A DNA stretch of 64,000 nt from Plectranthus barbatus. Taxonomy: Eukaryota; Streptophyta; Magnoliopsida; Lamiales; Lamiaceae. The translations under genes and the position numbers were made by a program. Positions within the stretch are counted from its first letter, which is position 1; each line of letters opens with the position of its first letter. Below the pieces are notes generated by a model. That model was not told the DNA's origin, searched no databases, and saw only the letters and a program-made list of their open reading frames with translations. Positions 1-10,880 of the stretch are shown here, in pieces. Location of the stretch: the NCBI GenBank assembly GCA_026898455.1, contig JAPKLW010001798.1, positions 38,641 to 102,640 of the forward strand, read 5' to 3'.

Positions 1-991
1 TTGTAATCGATAGGATTTAATTTTTATTCGCATCTGAGGAGCCACGAGAAATTTTTATTTGTTTATTTAATTATTTCTCACATGATGTGATTTATAATGT
101 GCGCACTAGTAAATAATAGGAAAGCATGCCTATTTGCTTTAATTATTTACTTTAATAAGCATGTTGCAATTATTTAAATTTTTGAGCATGTCTTATGTGA
201 TTTATTTTATGTTTTAAATTATGTCTATATATTCCAGGATTCATATTAATTTATGATGAAATTTTAGTTGTGACATAATTTATGGCAACATAAAATAATG
301 TGTGCGCATGAAACCTTTGGAATTAAAAATACTAAGCTAGATTTTGGTTCTTTTCTAACCAAGATCATTTGACCTCCAGAAATACGACTTCTCATTGGAA
401 ATGGGGTATCTCGAAGCGTAAACGGTCTACTCGGGTAGCTTACGTTAGGGGTCCCTCACCAGTTCCAATGCGATGAGGTTTCTAAAATAAAACACTTATT
501 TTAAGATGAGAATTGTGACCCTCTAAGCAAATGGTCTACTTGGGTAGCTTGCATTGAGACAACTTTCACTGGTCTCTAAGATTAATCTAAGTGGGATAAC
601 AAAAGGATGTCAAGGGCATGCAATATGGGTCTAGTACGTATGCTAAATCGCCCTTTTACATTCGGAGTTAGGATTGTGGTTATTTTGGCTTAGATGTTGC
701 CTGGAGTATAATTCATTTGTGATGTCCCTGCTCCGGATAGGTGAACATGGTCTTGGGATCTCCAATATTAATTTCTTTTGTCATAAGATACGTTACATAT
801 TAAGAAATTAAAGGATCATTTGATCTGGTTGAGCGTTCATCGTAAACAGTCTACTCGGGTAGCTTGCGGTGAATTAGCTTGGGCAATTGGAGGAAACTAA
901 TTGTATTGTTTTTATCTAAAGGTTACTATGCATATTTGTTTCAATTGTTCTGTTGCATGTTCTTAATTTATTAATTTATTCATTTTCAGAT
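1..991 (+). other. Untranslated leader of copia element A
   Basis: Non-coding internal region between the unseen primer-binding site and the gag start. It matches the leader of D (reverse strand, about 36942-37920) over its whole length. It holds three copies of a small hairpin at about 417-444, 527-552 and 841-868, and an AT inverted repeat near 487-505. I see no ORF that belongs here. Confidence 0.8.
417..868 (+). other. Three leader hairpins of element A
   Basis: Three copies at 417-444, 527-552 and 841-868. Each has an inner stem CTAC/GTAG closing a four-base loop (TCGG, TTGG, TCGG). An outer stem is CGTAA/TTACG in copy 1, GCAA/TTGC in copy 2 and CGTAA/TTGCG (one G-U) in copy 3. The outer arms differ between copies but stay paired. 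Equivalent sets occur in D, E and F. The function is unknown; RNA packaging, dimerisation or translation control are guesses. Confidence 0.6.
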
Positions 992-3900
992 ATGTCTATC
1001 ATTATTTGTATTTTGGCACAAAATCCCTTGATGGGTTCTAATTTCCTAGAATGGAAATGGCTCATGGAGTGATGTATGATTGCTACACAGACTGTGTTTG
1101 TGTTACTTATGCCTTGTCCGGCTGTACTTTTCATTGAGTCCTCAGATTCCTCAAGAAGGTCCTTTGAAAATTGGATGACGAACAACGATAAGTTATTATC
1201 AATGTTCAGGTCATCCACGATTGAGGAACTTCAACTCAAGTATCAGTATTGTACTGACGCAGTTGAGATTTGGAAAGATCTGATTAAGACTTTTGGTAGG
1301 TTTGGACAGACTGCCAGTGCCGAGTTTATAATGAGAATTGTAAACTGTAAGATGGCACAGGGTGGTAAGGTAAGGGAGCATGTGTTACACATGGATCACC
1401 TTAGAAGATTTTATATCTTACATGGTGGAAATATGAATGATCGGTTGTTCACTGATGTCATATACGACTCCCTTACAGAATGTTTCTATGACTTCACTTC
1501 CATGGTTGAAGACAAGGTGTTCACTCTGGATCAATTGATCAGTTTCTTGGAGGCTGCTCAAGAGATCAATGACTCCTTTTCTGCTGTTGTGCTTGACTAT
1601 CACTTTCCACTTCCGAGTGTAGAGGATGTGAGCATGAAGAATTCGACTAGTGATGCTCCTATAGAAAGATTTGGAGGCGAAGTTTACAAAAGAAGGGTCT
1701 GTTCTGCATGCAAAAGGAAAGGTCACTGTAAAGTAAATTGTTCGGTGTTTGTCACCAAGGGACAAGGTACGTCATCTTCTGCACTAGTTATTGAAACATG
1801 TTTAACATCAGTTTCTATCCATTCATGGATAGTGGATACTGGAGCTACTGATCATGTTTGTTACTCTATGCTGAGGTTCGAGCTGACTAGAGAGCTTGAA
1901 GATGGCGAGATTACCATCTCCATGGGAAATTCTGCTAAAGTCTCTGCTGCAGCAATTGGAGATGTTACTTTATGTTATGGGAATAATGTTTTAATGCTAT
2001 GAGATGTTTTGTTAGTGTCGACTTTTCGGCAAAACTTGATTTCAGTTTCCAAACTTTTTGATGATGGATTTTCTGTTATAATTGGTAGAGATGTTTCTAT
2101 CATGAGAAATAACGTTGTTATCTGTCATGGGTCACAGAGAGATTCTTTTTATGTTATTACATGTTCAAACAAACCAACAGTGAAAGAGGCATATAATTTG
2201 TCTAACCAACGGAAAAGAAATTTTTCTTCAAGTGAGGATATAACATATCTTTGGCACTTGAGACTCGGTCATGTCAATCTTAGAAGAATTAAGAAACTTT
2301 TTGATTGTGGAAAATAATGGATCCAATCCAAGTAGTTCCACATAGAGTTTGTGAGTCTTGTATAGAGGGGAAGATGACGACCAGGCCTTTCAAGGCAACT
2401 GAGTATCGAGCAAACGACTTGTTAAACCTCATCCACTCTAATCTGTGTGGACCTATGTCAACACAAGCCCGTGGAGGGCATAGATACTTTTTCACCTTTA
2501 TAGATGACTACTCTGGATATGGACGCGTTCATCTGCTTCACTATAAGTCTGAATGCCTTGAGAAATTCAAGGAGTTCAAGGCTGAGGTAGAGAACAAGTT
2601 AAACAAGACCATAAAGTGACTACGATCTGATCGTGGTGGTGAGTACCTCAGCAATGAGTTCTTACAGTATCTAGCAGATCAAGGGATTACTTCCCAGTGG
2701 ACTGCACCTGGCACCCCTCAGCAGAATGGTGTAGCAGAGAGAAGAAATAGAACTCTGTTAGAAATGGTTAGGTCAATGATGAGCTATGCCAGCCTGCCCA
2801 TTTCCTTTTGGGGGTATGCACTAGAAACATCGGCGTATTTACTTAACTTAGTTCCGTCCAACTCAGTTCCTAAAACTCCAGTTGAACTCTGGTATGGACA
2901 TAAGCCTAATTGGTCCAAGCTAAGAGTGTGGGGTTGTCTAGCATACGTGCTAAATAAGGAAGCGGATAAGTTGGAAGGCAGGTCTAAGTTAATGCTGTTT
3001 GTGGGCTATCCCAAGTAAACAAAGGGTGGTTTCTTTTATGACCTAGAAGATCAGAAAGTTGTTGTGAGTACCAACACAAGATTTCTTGAACATGAATTTA
3101 TAAGAAACCACAAAACCAAGAGCGAGATTGTACTTCAAGAAATTGAAGAGAACAATTCAAATCCATCAGGAGAACCCCGTGGCAACCTGAGCATACCTGA
3201 ATTGGGTATGGAACCAGGTGCACAGCCGCCTGTGCAAGATGGTGAATCACAAGTGATTGCACCAAACACATACACATTAATGGGGCCTCATCGTAGTGGG
3301 AGGTTGTCTCAGCAACCTGAGCGGTACATGTTCGTAGGAGAGTCTTCTAACCTAATCCCTGAAGACGGACTAAATGATACCGACCCGTGGACATACGATG
3401 AAGCTATGAGTGACAAGGATACTGATCAATGGCGAAAGGCCATGAATTTTGAAATAGAATCGATTACAGCAATGGATGTGTACCAGAAATCCTTGCTGCC
3501 AGAAGGCTTTCGTGCCATAGGCAGTAAGTGGGTATACAAGAAAAAGAAGGATTCGAGTGCTAACATAACAACGTTTAAGGCTAGGCTCGTGGCAAAAGGT
3601 TATAGTCAAAAGGAAGGTATTGACTATGATGAAACCTTCTCACCAGTTGCTATGTTAAAATCCATTCGGATACTTCTATCCATAGCAGCACATATGGATC
3701 TTGAGATCTAGAAGATGGATGTCAAAACTGCGTTGTTGAACGGGTACCTTGAGCAAGGTCGTGACATCTACATGGAACAACCAGAAGGATATGTGAAGAA
3801 TGATCAAGAGCATATTGTCTGGAAGCTCAAGAAGTCCTTATATAGACTTAAGCAATCTTCAAGGTCATGGAACAAGCGTTTCGATGATGTGTTCAAATCT

Positions 3901-4950
3901 TATGGATTTGCACAATGCGAAAACGAAAGTTGTGTGTACCGTTTATTTATTAGTGGGAGTGTGGTTTTTCTTACACTTTATGTAGATGACATTCTCCTGT
4001 TTGGAGACAATGTGGAGGTGTTATCAGGCATAAAAGGTTGGTTATCCGAGCAGTTTCAGATGAAAGATCTGGGTAATGCTGGTTACATCCTTGGGATCAA
4101 AGTCCTAGGCAATCGTAGGAAAAGGATGTTGAGCTTATCCCAGGGTACTTACATTGATACTGTGTTGGCTCGTTTTAGCATGGAAAATTCCAAGAGAGGC
4201 TTTTTGCCTTATCGTCATGGAATTCGTCTTTCAAAGTCACAGTGTCCTGTGATAGAGAAATAGAAGAATGAGATGTATTTAGTACCATATGCTTCGGCAG
4301 TGGGAAGTCTCATGTATGCTATGCTTTGCACGAGGCCAGATATCTGCTATGTTTTTGGTGTGGCAGCAAGATATCAGACCAATCCCGGGCAGGTGCATTG
4401 GAATGCGGTGAAACACATTCTCAAATATCTGAGGAAAACACGAGACTTATGTCTTGTATATCAGTGTGAGAACTTGTGTCCTGTTGGGTACACGGATTCG
4501 GATTTCCAGGCGGATCAAGATGAGAAGAGATCGACCTCTGGATATGTGTTTACCTTGGGAGGAGGAGTTGTATCTTGGAGGAGTGCGAAGCAGAAATGCA
4601 TCACATACTCCACCATGGAAGTTGAATATGTAGTAGCTTCAGAGGCAGCAAAGGAAGCGATATGGTTCCTGAATTTCCTCCTGGAGTTGGATATTGTTCC
4701 GAGCTTGCCTAAGACAATCACAGTATACTGTGATAATGTTGGTGCAGTGGCAAACTCAAGGGAACCAAGAACTCTCAAGGCCTCAAAACACATTGAGAGA
4801 AAATACCACATCATACGAGAAATCGTAGCAAGAGTCGATGTGCTAGTCCAAAAGATAGATACGAAAGAGAATCTAGCTGATCCATTTACAAAAGGTTTGC
4901 CTCAAAAGGTCTATGAGGAACACGTTCGTGATCTTGGACTGAAGATCTGA
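992..4950 (+). pseudogene. gag-pol polyprotein of copia element A, broken
   Basis: Start ATG at 992, in the same context as D, E and F. The gag ends in a CCHC zinc knuckle (CX2CX4HX4C, about 1700-1742). The protease motif DTGA lies near 1835-1848, the HHCC pre-integrase region at 2240-2370, and integrase follows with FIDDYS near 2495, SDRGGE near 2630 and the glutamate in VAERRN near 2735. RT spans about 3470-4110 with YVDD at 3979-3990. RNase H spans about 4480-4900. The gene is dead: in-frame stops lie at 1070, 2000, 2617, 3016, 3709 and 4261, with one frameshift near 2310. Several stops look like C-to-T changes (CGA to TGA, CAA to TAA, TGG to TAG) when compared with D. The catalytic residues are otherwise largely kept. 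Confidence 0.92.
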
Positions 4951-5041
4951 GGCTGGACATCCTATGTCCCATTTTGTAATAGCTAGATTGAATAGACACA
5001 CTTAATACTTTGTAAAAGTAATGGTATTATGCTTTGAGTAT

Positions 5042-5052
5042 AAGTGGGAGAT
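5042..5052 (+). other. Polypurine tract of element A
   Basis: Purine-rich AAGTGGGAGAT directly before the 3' LTR, the expected plus-strand primer site. The same motif precedes the 3' LTRs of D and E; F has a variant. Confidence 0.8.
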
Positions 5053-5178
5053 TGTTGGGATTGTACACTGAAAGCATAAATGATTAAGTGTTTTGTATAC
5101 TGGCCTTCATTTATGTGTTGCATCAACAATTCTCGCATTCTGATAAATGTGAACATACGACGAACTATAATATCCTTT

Positions 5179-5356
5179 TATCTCGTGGATAGGGATGACC
5201 ATATGGTGTGTAGGAGATCACAGAAGATCGTATAGTTCGTTTGACCTAGCGAGATATAAACAGTATCACAGCTGAAACAGTTCCTGCATAGGCTGTTGGT
5301 TTAAGCTGCGGCACATCGGTTCATAAGTGGGCTTATCCTAGCTACTTGATGTGTCG
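5179..5356 (+). other. Paired stem-loops SL1 and SL2 in U3 of element A
   Basis: SL1 (5179-5256): outer arms TATCTCG/CGAGATA, then TAGG/CCTA. SL2 (5309-5356): arms CGGCACATC/GATGTGTCG around an inner ATAAG/CTTAT hairpin. Both recur at the same place in D, E and F with different but still complementary arms. The function is unknown. Confidence 0.6.
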
Positions 5357-5966
5357 GTACATGTTTATGTATTGATGGGATCAACAGTGGGATGTGCATT
5401 CTCATTGACATATGAATGAGCCAGATCCCTAACATACTTCCTATGATCTTAAACCTTACTGAAGGATAAGGGGCACACACGAATTGACCACTACTCTTAT
5501 ATCTGCATTTTGGGTGTTGGCAATTTGTGTGGGGTCTGCTTAGGCTGGATGTATAGGTAAGCATATCCGTTTTAGGATGGTGACATTCCCTGATGAACTC
5601 ACATGGTTCTTTATGCTAAGTCCTGCAGGCTGAATGATTTGTTTAAGCATAAGAGAAAATGAGTGAGTGGTATTAATCAGGAAATAAGATATTAATTAAT
5701 TATGGTTGATTGTCATAAGCCAAATTAATTAATGAATGTCTAAAACCTTAAATATGTGGATGATGTTAGTTTAATGCAACCCGTTCCTAATAACGTGGTA
5801 ATAAAGGGGCGAGTCAGCATTGTTACCGTGGTGAAGGTTAAAACAATGTTTTATTAATTAAGTATGTTCGGGATTGAACAAGGAAGGATTAATTAATAAA
5901 GATGACCCACTTTATTATTTGCATTTGATCCCTGGTCTGGCCCACAAACTGCTCAAGCCCATTAAG

Positions 5967-6000
5967 GTTAGGGTTTCTCAAAACCCTAACACTATATAAA
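5967..6000 (+). promoter_or_regulatory. Core promoter of LTR A: inverted telo-box plus TATA
   Basis: A perfect 10 bp inverted repeat, GTTAGGGTTT and AAACCCTAAC with a four-base spacer (5967-5990), contains telo-box motifs. TATATAAA follows at 5993-6000. The position fits the core promoter at the end of U3. The arrangement is conserved in D and decayed in F. Confidence 0.65.
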
Positions 6001-6470
6001 GGATTTCTCTCTTAGATCAGAAAAAGCCACTATAATATACAATTTAATATTCAAATCAGATTATTGAATTAAGAGAGAGAGAGAGAGATCGATAGCGATC
6101 ACAGGGAGGGTTTTTCTGATCGAATCCTCCGGCTTCCTGATTCAACTTGGTAGATAATGCTCACCAGATTTCCAAGGAGCAAGAGAACAGATCAAAAGAT
6201 CAAATCTGTAGGAACACAATCAAAGTAGGGTTCCATTCTGCTTCAGATTTAACTTCATCGTTCATCCTCCGATCTAGATTTGTAGATCAAACGATTGAAG
6301 ATTAGGTATTATCTTGAATCCACCCTATGCAATTAATTATTGTAGAAGCATGAATAGGGTTGCATGGTTTATTTAATTGAATTTGTTCTTGATATCTTAA
6401 GAACGGTCCTGCGAATTAAATAACAACTATTGTTGTTAGTCGTAGACTCGAATTCTACACATTCTTACCT

Positions 6471-7104
6471 TCATGCAAAAGAGATTTCACTCACAAGCCG
6501 AGGGGACTCGGGAGAATGAAATCTCCTGACGCAGTGCCCATTGACCTTAAGTTGATGTCCATCTTCGGTCACCAGTTCCAATGTACCATTCTCAAACACT
6601 TCATGCACCTTGTATGGACCTGCCCAACGAGAAAAGAATTTACCCGGAAATAACTTTAACCGAGAATTAAACACAATAACCATGTCACCTTTATAAAACT
6701 CTTTCACCTGGATATTCTTATCATGGAATCTTTTTGCCCTCTCTATGTAGATTCTCATGCTCTCATAGGCTTCTTGTCGCCATTCTTCCAATTCATTCAA
6801 CTTCTTCAACCGATCCCCCTGAGCCTTTAGAAAATCAAAATTCAAAGTTTTTATTGCCCAAAATGCCTTGTGCTTAACTTTAACCAGAAGATGGCAGGAT
6901 TTGCCAAAAACCAGCTGATACGGGGACATTCCAATCGGTGTTTTGAAAGTTGTTCGATAGGCCCACAAAGCCTCATTAAGTTGCTTGCTCTAATCCTTCC
7001 GAGTCAACACCGTCTTTTCCAGCACCTGCTTAATCTCCCAGTTCGCCAATTCTGCTTGTCCATTGGCTTGTGAGTGATAAGTTGTTGTTACTCGTTGCCG
7101 CATT
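6471..7104 (-). pseudogene. Athila integrase, C-terminal part
   Basis: Downstream half of the integrase on the - strand. It reads from the TTTYHSQANGQAE region through MWAYRTTFKTPIGMSPYQLVFGKSCHL to the C-terminal domain and ends with a stop at 6471-6473. The catalytic glutamate lies in the NGQAELAN stretch near 7045-7060. The reading frame is cut at its upstream end by the solo LTR at 7105-8475; removing that LTR and one copy of the 5 bp duplication joins the two halves in frame. Confidence 0.88.
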
Positions 7105-8475
7105 TGATCACTGCAAATTTCGTAGATTAATTGCAAACACAGTGGCAAATAAATTTATAAATACCCAAAGGTAGTCGAACCCAGAGAAATGTGCAACGAG
7201 AATATCCCATGTACTAACTATAGTTCTCAGATTTATTGTTTGAGTAGACAGAAATTTGAGTTTTGGTTTTGGAAAATAAAGATGACAAGACTGAAATTTA
7301 AAGAGTTTTTAAAGGCAATAATAAAGAACACAGATTCTAGGGCAAATAATCAATCAGAATACATGCCAAATCAATCAACTCTACAATGGTGAGAAATCAG
7401 ATTAATGTATTAAAATTCCTTTTTTGGAAAATTTTAACCTAGGTTACTACCATGTGACTGCCTCAAGAACAGAATAATAATCAACCTAAATAAAAACATA
7501 GATTTAATTCCCTACAATTGATTAATCGTCCTTTTGAGACAAAAAACCAATTATATTCAATTCCTCTTCATGTTGTTAATTTTCTCCTCTCGGTCTTTCA
7601 ATTAACAACTATGAATAAAGAATCAATTTCATATCTCGATCCATCATCAATCCTAAATTCTATCAATTAAACTAGGAATTGAAACCATGCAATTTGAGTT
7701 GATCATTCTAACATGCACACATGATTAATTACACATAGCCCTAGAACCCGCTAGGGTTTCTAGCCACTCACGATGGAAAGAAACACAATAAACGTTTTAT
7801 TAAAATGCATAATAAAACTTACAATAAAAATAAGGGTTGAATCCTCTCCAAAATAACTAAAACTTCAATAATCCAAAAGAAAACTAAATGTAGAACTAAA
7901 AGGAACTGGTAGGCAACCCTCAAAACTCGTGCAAAAAAAAGTATTTATAGAGGTAGAGGTGTACAAATTGGGATCTAGGGCCAAAAATATGATTTAACCA
8001 TAAAAATCTTGAAAATTCCTTTTCTGGGCCCGTCTCGGTCGATGTGGAGCTAGCGTCGGCCGATGCGGATCCCCTTGTGTCAGTCGATGTGGACTTCATA
8101 TCGGTCGAGATAGAGACATTTTCCCCCCTTTCGATCCTTCTGCGTAGTCTCACGATTTTGGCCATACTCTCACTCCCGAACTCCAATTGACCCGATTCCA
8201 ATTGCATTGGAAAGCTAACTCAAAGATATTTCCAATTCTGTGCTCAATTAGCTTGGATTACATTTGTGGAAGAAGTCGTGACTGTTTCCTTGAACATCTG
8301 CTGCTTTCGGTACGAGTTTCCATTGGATTTGGCCCAAAACCTGCAAAAACACACCATGACAAGCATTATACCCCAATAAACTTGACTCATGCTCGATTAT
8401 TAACTAAAACTCAAGTAAATGCAAGAAACCTATAAGAAAACAATGTGATAAGTGAGGCTAAATACGAGCTTATCA
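7105..8475. repeat. Solo LTR inside the Athila integrase
   Basis: A 1371 bp block with TG...CA ends flanked by GCATT (7100-7104) and GCACT (8476-8480), a 5 bp target duplication with one mismatch. No internal region is present, so it is probably a solo LTR from LTR-LTR recombination. On the - strand it starts TGATAAGCTCG. A TATA-like CTATAAATA (7942-7950) lies downstream of four TCGGYCGA-type repeats (8035, 8056, 8080, 8101), which suggests - strand transcription. It resembles Athila/gypsy LTRs; the family is not certain. Confidence 0.85.
8035..8110 (-). promoter_or_regulatory. GC-rich TCGGYCGA repeats upstream of the solo LTR TATA
   Basis: Four related motifs start at 8035, 8056, 8080 and 8101, spaced 21, 24 and 21 bases. 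The core TCGGCCGA is a palindrome and is shared with the larger palindromes of the LTR at 23389-24786. Upstream position relative to the - strand TATA suggests a promoter role. Confidence 0.45.
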
Positions 8476-9092
8476 GCACTCCGTACCTCGCCAAAAGCGT
8501 ATCCATGAGCTTGTTATAGAAGTGACTGCCCCCATCGCTCACCAAAGCCCTGGGAATGCCAAAACAAGCTACCAAAGCCTGTAAAAACTTCAACACAACT
8601 TGAGAATCATTAGTGAAAGTTGATATGGGCTCGACCCATCGAGACAAATAGTCCACAACTAAAAGAAAGAACTTATAACCAAAAGATGGTGGAAATGGAC
8701 CCATAAAATCGATGCCACAAACATCAAATATTTCCACTTCGATAAAAATCTTTTGAGGCATTTCATCCCTTCGGGTTATATTCCCCATTCTTTGGCATCT
8801 ATCACATGCCCTCACCATAACAACACAATCTTTAAACATAGAAGGCCAATAAAAACCACAAGAAAATACCTTCAATGCAGTGCGGTTTGCATGCACCAAA
8901 GTGACCCCCACTTACCGACTGATGGCAATCTTCGATAATCTTTCTCCATTTGCTTTGATGAACATACCTGCGTATCATACCGTCAGCACACCTACGAAAT
9001 AGATACGGTTCTTCCCAGTAGTAGAACCGGGCCTCCTTAAGAAATTTCTTTCACTGATAAAGCTCCAAATTCGGAGGCAACACACCTTTGAA
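8476..9092 (-). pseudogene. Athila integrase, N-terminal part
   Basis: The zinc-binding segment starts near 9080 on the - strand and includes the paired cysteines in VRACDRCQRMG. The catalytic core follows with IDFMGPFPPS and the second aspartate in LVSDGGSHF. It ends at RYGV where the solo LTR enters. Frameshifts and at least one stop break the zinc-binding part. The join to RT near 9093 is a deletion: the second half of RT with the YVDD box and all of RNase H are absent. Confidence 0.82.
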
Positions 9093-10880
9093 ATGTCGCC
9101 GATGCATTGCACAACCTGAAGGGCATCCTCTAATAGGCAATAATCCTGTAGGGACAGGTGAAAGACGTCTTGTGCTGGTCTTCAGGTGCCACCACAATCT
9201 GATTGTATCCAGAGTACCCATCAAGGAAGCAGTAATGAGAATTACCTGCAAGACGGTCAAGCATTTGATCAATAAAGGGTAAAGGAAAATGATCTTTAAG
9301 AGTTGCATTATTTAAAGCCCTGTAATCAATGCAGAAATGCCATCCTGTAGTCAATTTTTCAATCACTTCTTCACCGCTTGGTTTGATAACCTTCTCGAAC
9401 CCCCCTTCTTTGGAACCATGTGAGTCGGACTGACCCACTCACTATCACTAGGGGCATAGATAATGTTATTATCCAGCAGCTTTAGAACTTCCTTTTTCAC
9501 CACTTCTTGCATCTTTGGGTTGAGTCTCCTTTGTGGTTGTCTCTTCGGTTTGCTCCCTTCCTCAAGGATGATCTTATGCATTACAATAGATGGGCTGAAC
9601 CCCTTTATGTTGGAAATCTGCCAACCTATAGCTGATCTGTGCATTCTCAGGATCCTTGAGAGCTTTTCAATCTCCACAGCAATCAACGCCAAGGCAACAA
9701 TGACTTGAAAGGTTTCATTCTCCCCAAGGAACACATATTCGAGGTTGTTTGGGAATTTCTTTAACTCCACCACTGGAGCTTCGTTCTTGTTCTTTTCCCT
9801 CTTTAATTTTGCTTCCTGTTCCTCCTCTTTCGTCCTCAACACCAAAAACTTGACATCCTGCTTAGGTGTGATCTCCGGTGCATTGTCCAATGCATTCACC
9901 ATTTCTAATAACTCATCACAAACCTCATAAAGCTCATCAAAACCAGTATTAGAGTTTAAAGAATCATGACTAACTTCTTCTAATGCATCTCTCTTCACAT
10001 CACCAAATAATAAAGGAGCAGATATTACCTCGATGTTATTGCACTCTTCATACCTTCCGTCATGCTTCTTCACCGCGCCATAAATGGAAAATGAGATTTC
10101 TTGATCATTGAAACGAAGAGTCAGTTCTCTCTTCCTCACATATATCAATGCTCCTCCAGTGGCCAAGAATGGTCTCCCCAGTATCAGAGGCACATTCTTA
10201 TCTTCTTCCATATTAAGGAAAAAAAAAATTTGCAGGGAAGTTAAAATCATTAACTTTTACCAACACATCTTCCACTATACCTTTCGGGTATAAAATAGAG
10301 CGATCCGCCATTTGGAGAGTGATGGCTGTTAGTTTGATCTCCCCAATTTGTAGTCTCTTGAAAATAGAAAGCGGCATCAAATTGATGCTCGCACCCGAAT
10401 CACACAAAGTATGACCAAATTCCAGTCCACCAATGACATTAAATTGTGAAGCTCCCGGGATCTTGCCTCTTGAAAGGCATTTTCCGCTGGATCACTGCAC
10501 TACAATCTTCAAATAAGTTCACGATTTCGAACACCCCAAATTTCCTTTTATGTGTCACCATTTATTTCAAGAATTTTGTGTAGCCTGGAATATCCTGCAA
10601 GACTTCTAACAATGGCAAATTGATGTGAACCTTACTTAGATGCTCCAAAAACCTTGCAAACTGTTTATTAAACCGATTCCTTGCAAATCTTTGAGGAAAA
10701 GGTAGATCGCTCCCTTTGGAAATTTCCTTGGATGTGCTCCCCTTTTGTGTTTTGACTAGCTGGGGAGTCACTTCCACTTTAATCTCCTCCTCTTCTGAAA
10801 CCTTGTCCTTGAGCCCCGTTCTTCTCCTTAACCAACGTGGGGTCATGTGGTCCCTCATAAGACTTACCACTTCTCGTGGT
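9093..10880 (-). pseudogene. Athila gag end, protease and partial RT
   Basis: After the gag frame breaks near 10790-10870, this region carries the segment ending LQDIPGYTKFLK, then the protease (CDSGASINLMPLS, 10350-10407, and the LILGRPFLATGGALI segment near 10150-10190) and a linker. The N-terminal half of RT follows (EWVSPTHMVPKKGG near 9420, then CIDYRALNNATLKDHFPLP and FLDGYSGYNQI, 9180-9360). The first catalytic aspartate (FLD) is present. The MPFGLCNA-like segment lies near 9120, and the sequence then jumps to integrase. Several frameshifts separate the blocks, so the gene is dead. Confidence 0.85.

Larger units (their letters stand above)
1..6459 (+). mobile_element. Copia element A (Angela/Tork-like), 5' LTR outside window
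   Basis: A Ty1/copia LTR retrotransposon read left to right: leader (1-991), broken gag-pol (992-4950), polypurine tract and one 3' LTR (5053-6459). The window opens inside the leader, so the 5' LTR and left boundary are not visible. The domain order gag, protease, integrase, RT, RNase H is the copia order. The Angela/Tork call rests on protein resemblance and on LTRs of about 1.4 kb; it is not a phylogeny. Its right end abuts the 3' end of the Athila pol on the opposite strand, which implies insertion into Athila. The target duplication cannot be checked. It is the closest relative of element D. Confidence 0.9.
5053..6459 (+). repeat. 3' LTR of copia element A
   Basis: It starts TGTTGGGATTG after the polypurine tract and ends TTCTACA; 1407 bp with TG...CA ends. 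It matches both LTRs of D on the reverse strand. U3 holds two stem-loops (5179-5256 and 5309-5356), an inverted telo-box pair (5967-5990) and a TATA box (5993-6000). A GA tract lies downstream at about 6071-6088. Its 3' end keeps about 33 bases that are missing from the 5' LTR of D. Confidence 0.9.

Noticed and set aside
5588..5600. CTGATGA motif, considered as a hammerhead ribozyme core in the LTR of A
   Set aside because: No GAAA partner or cleavage-site stem at the right distance, and the motif changes to CTGAGCA in E.
5967..5990. CCCTAAA motifs considered as interstitial telomere repeats
   Set aside because: Only single or paired copies, always next to a TATA box; they fit telo-box promoter motifs better.
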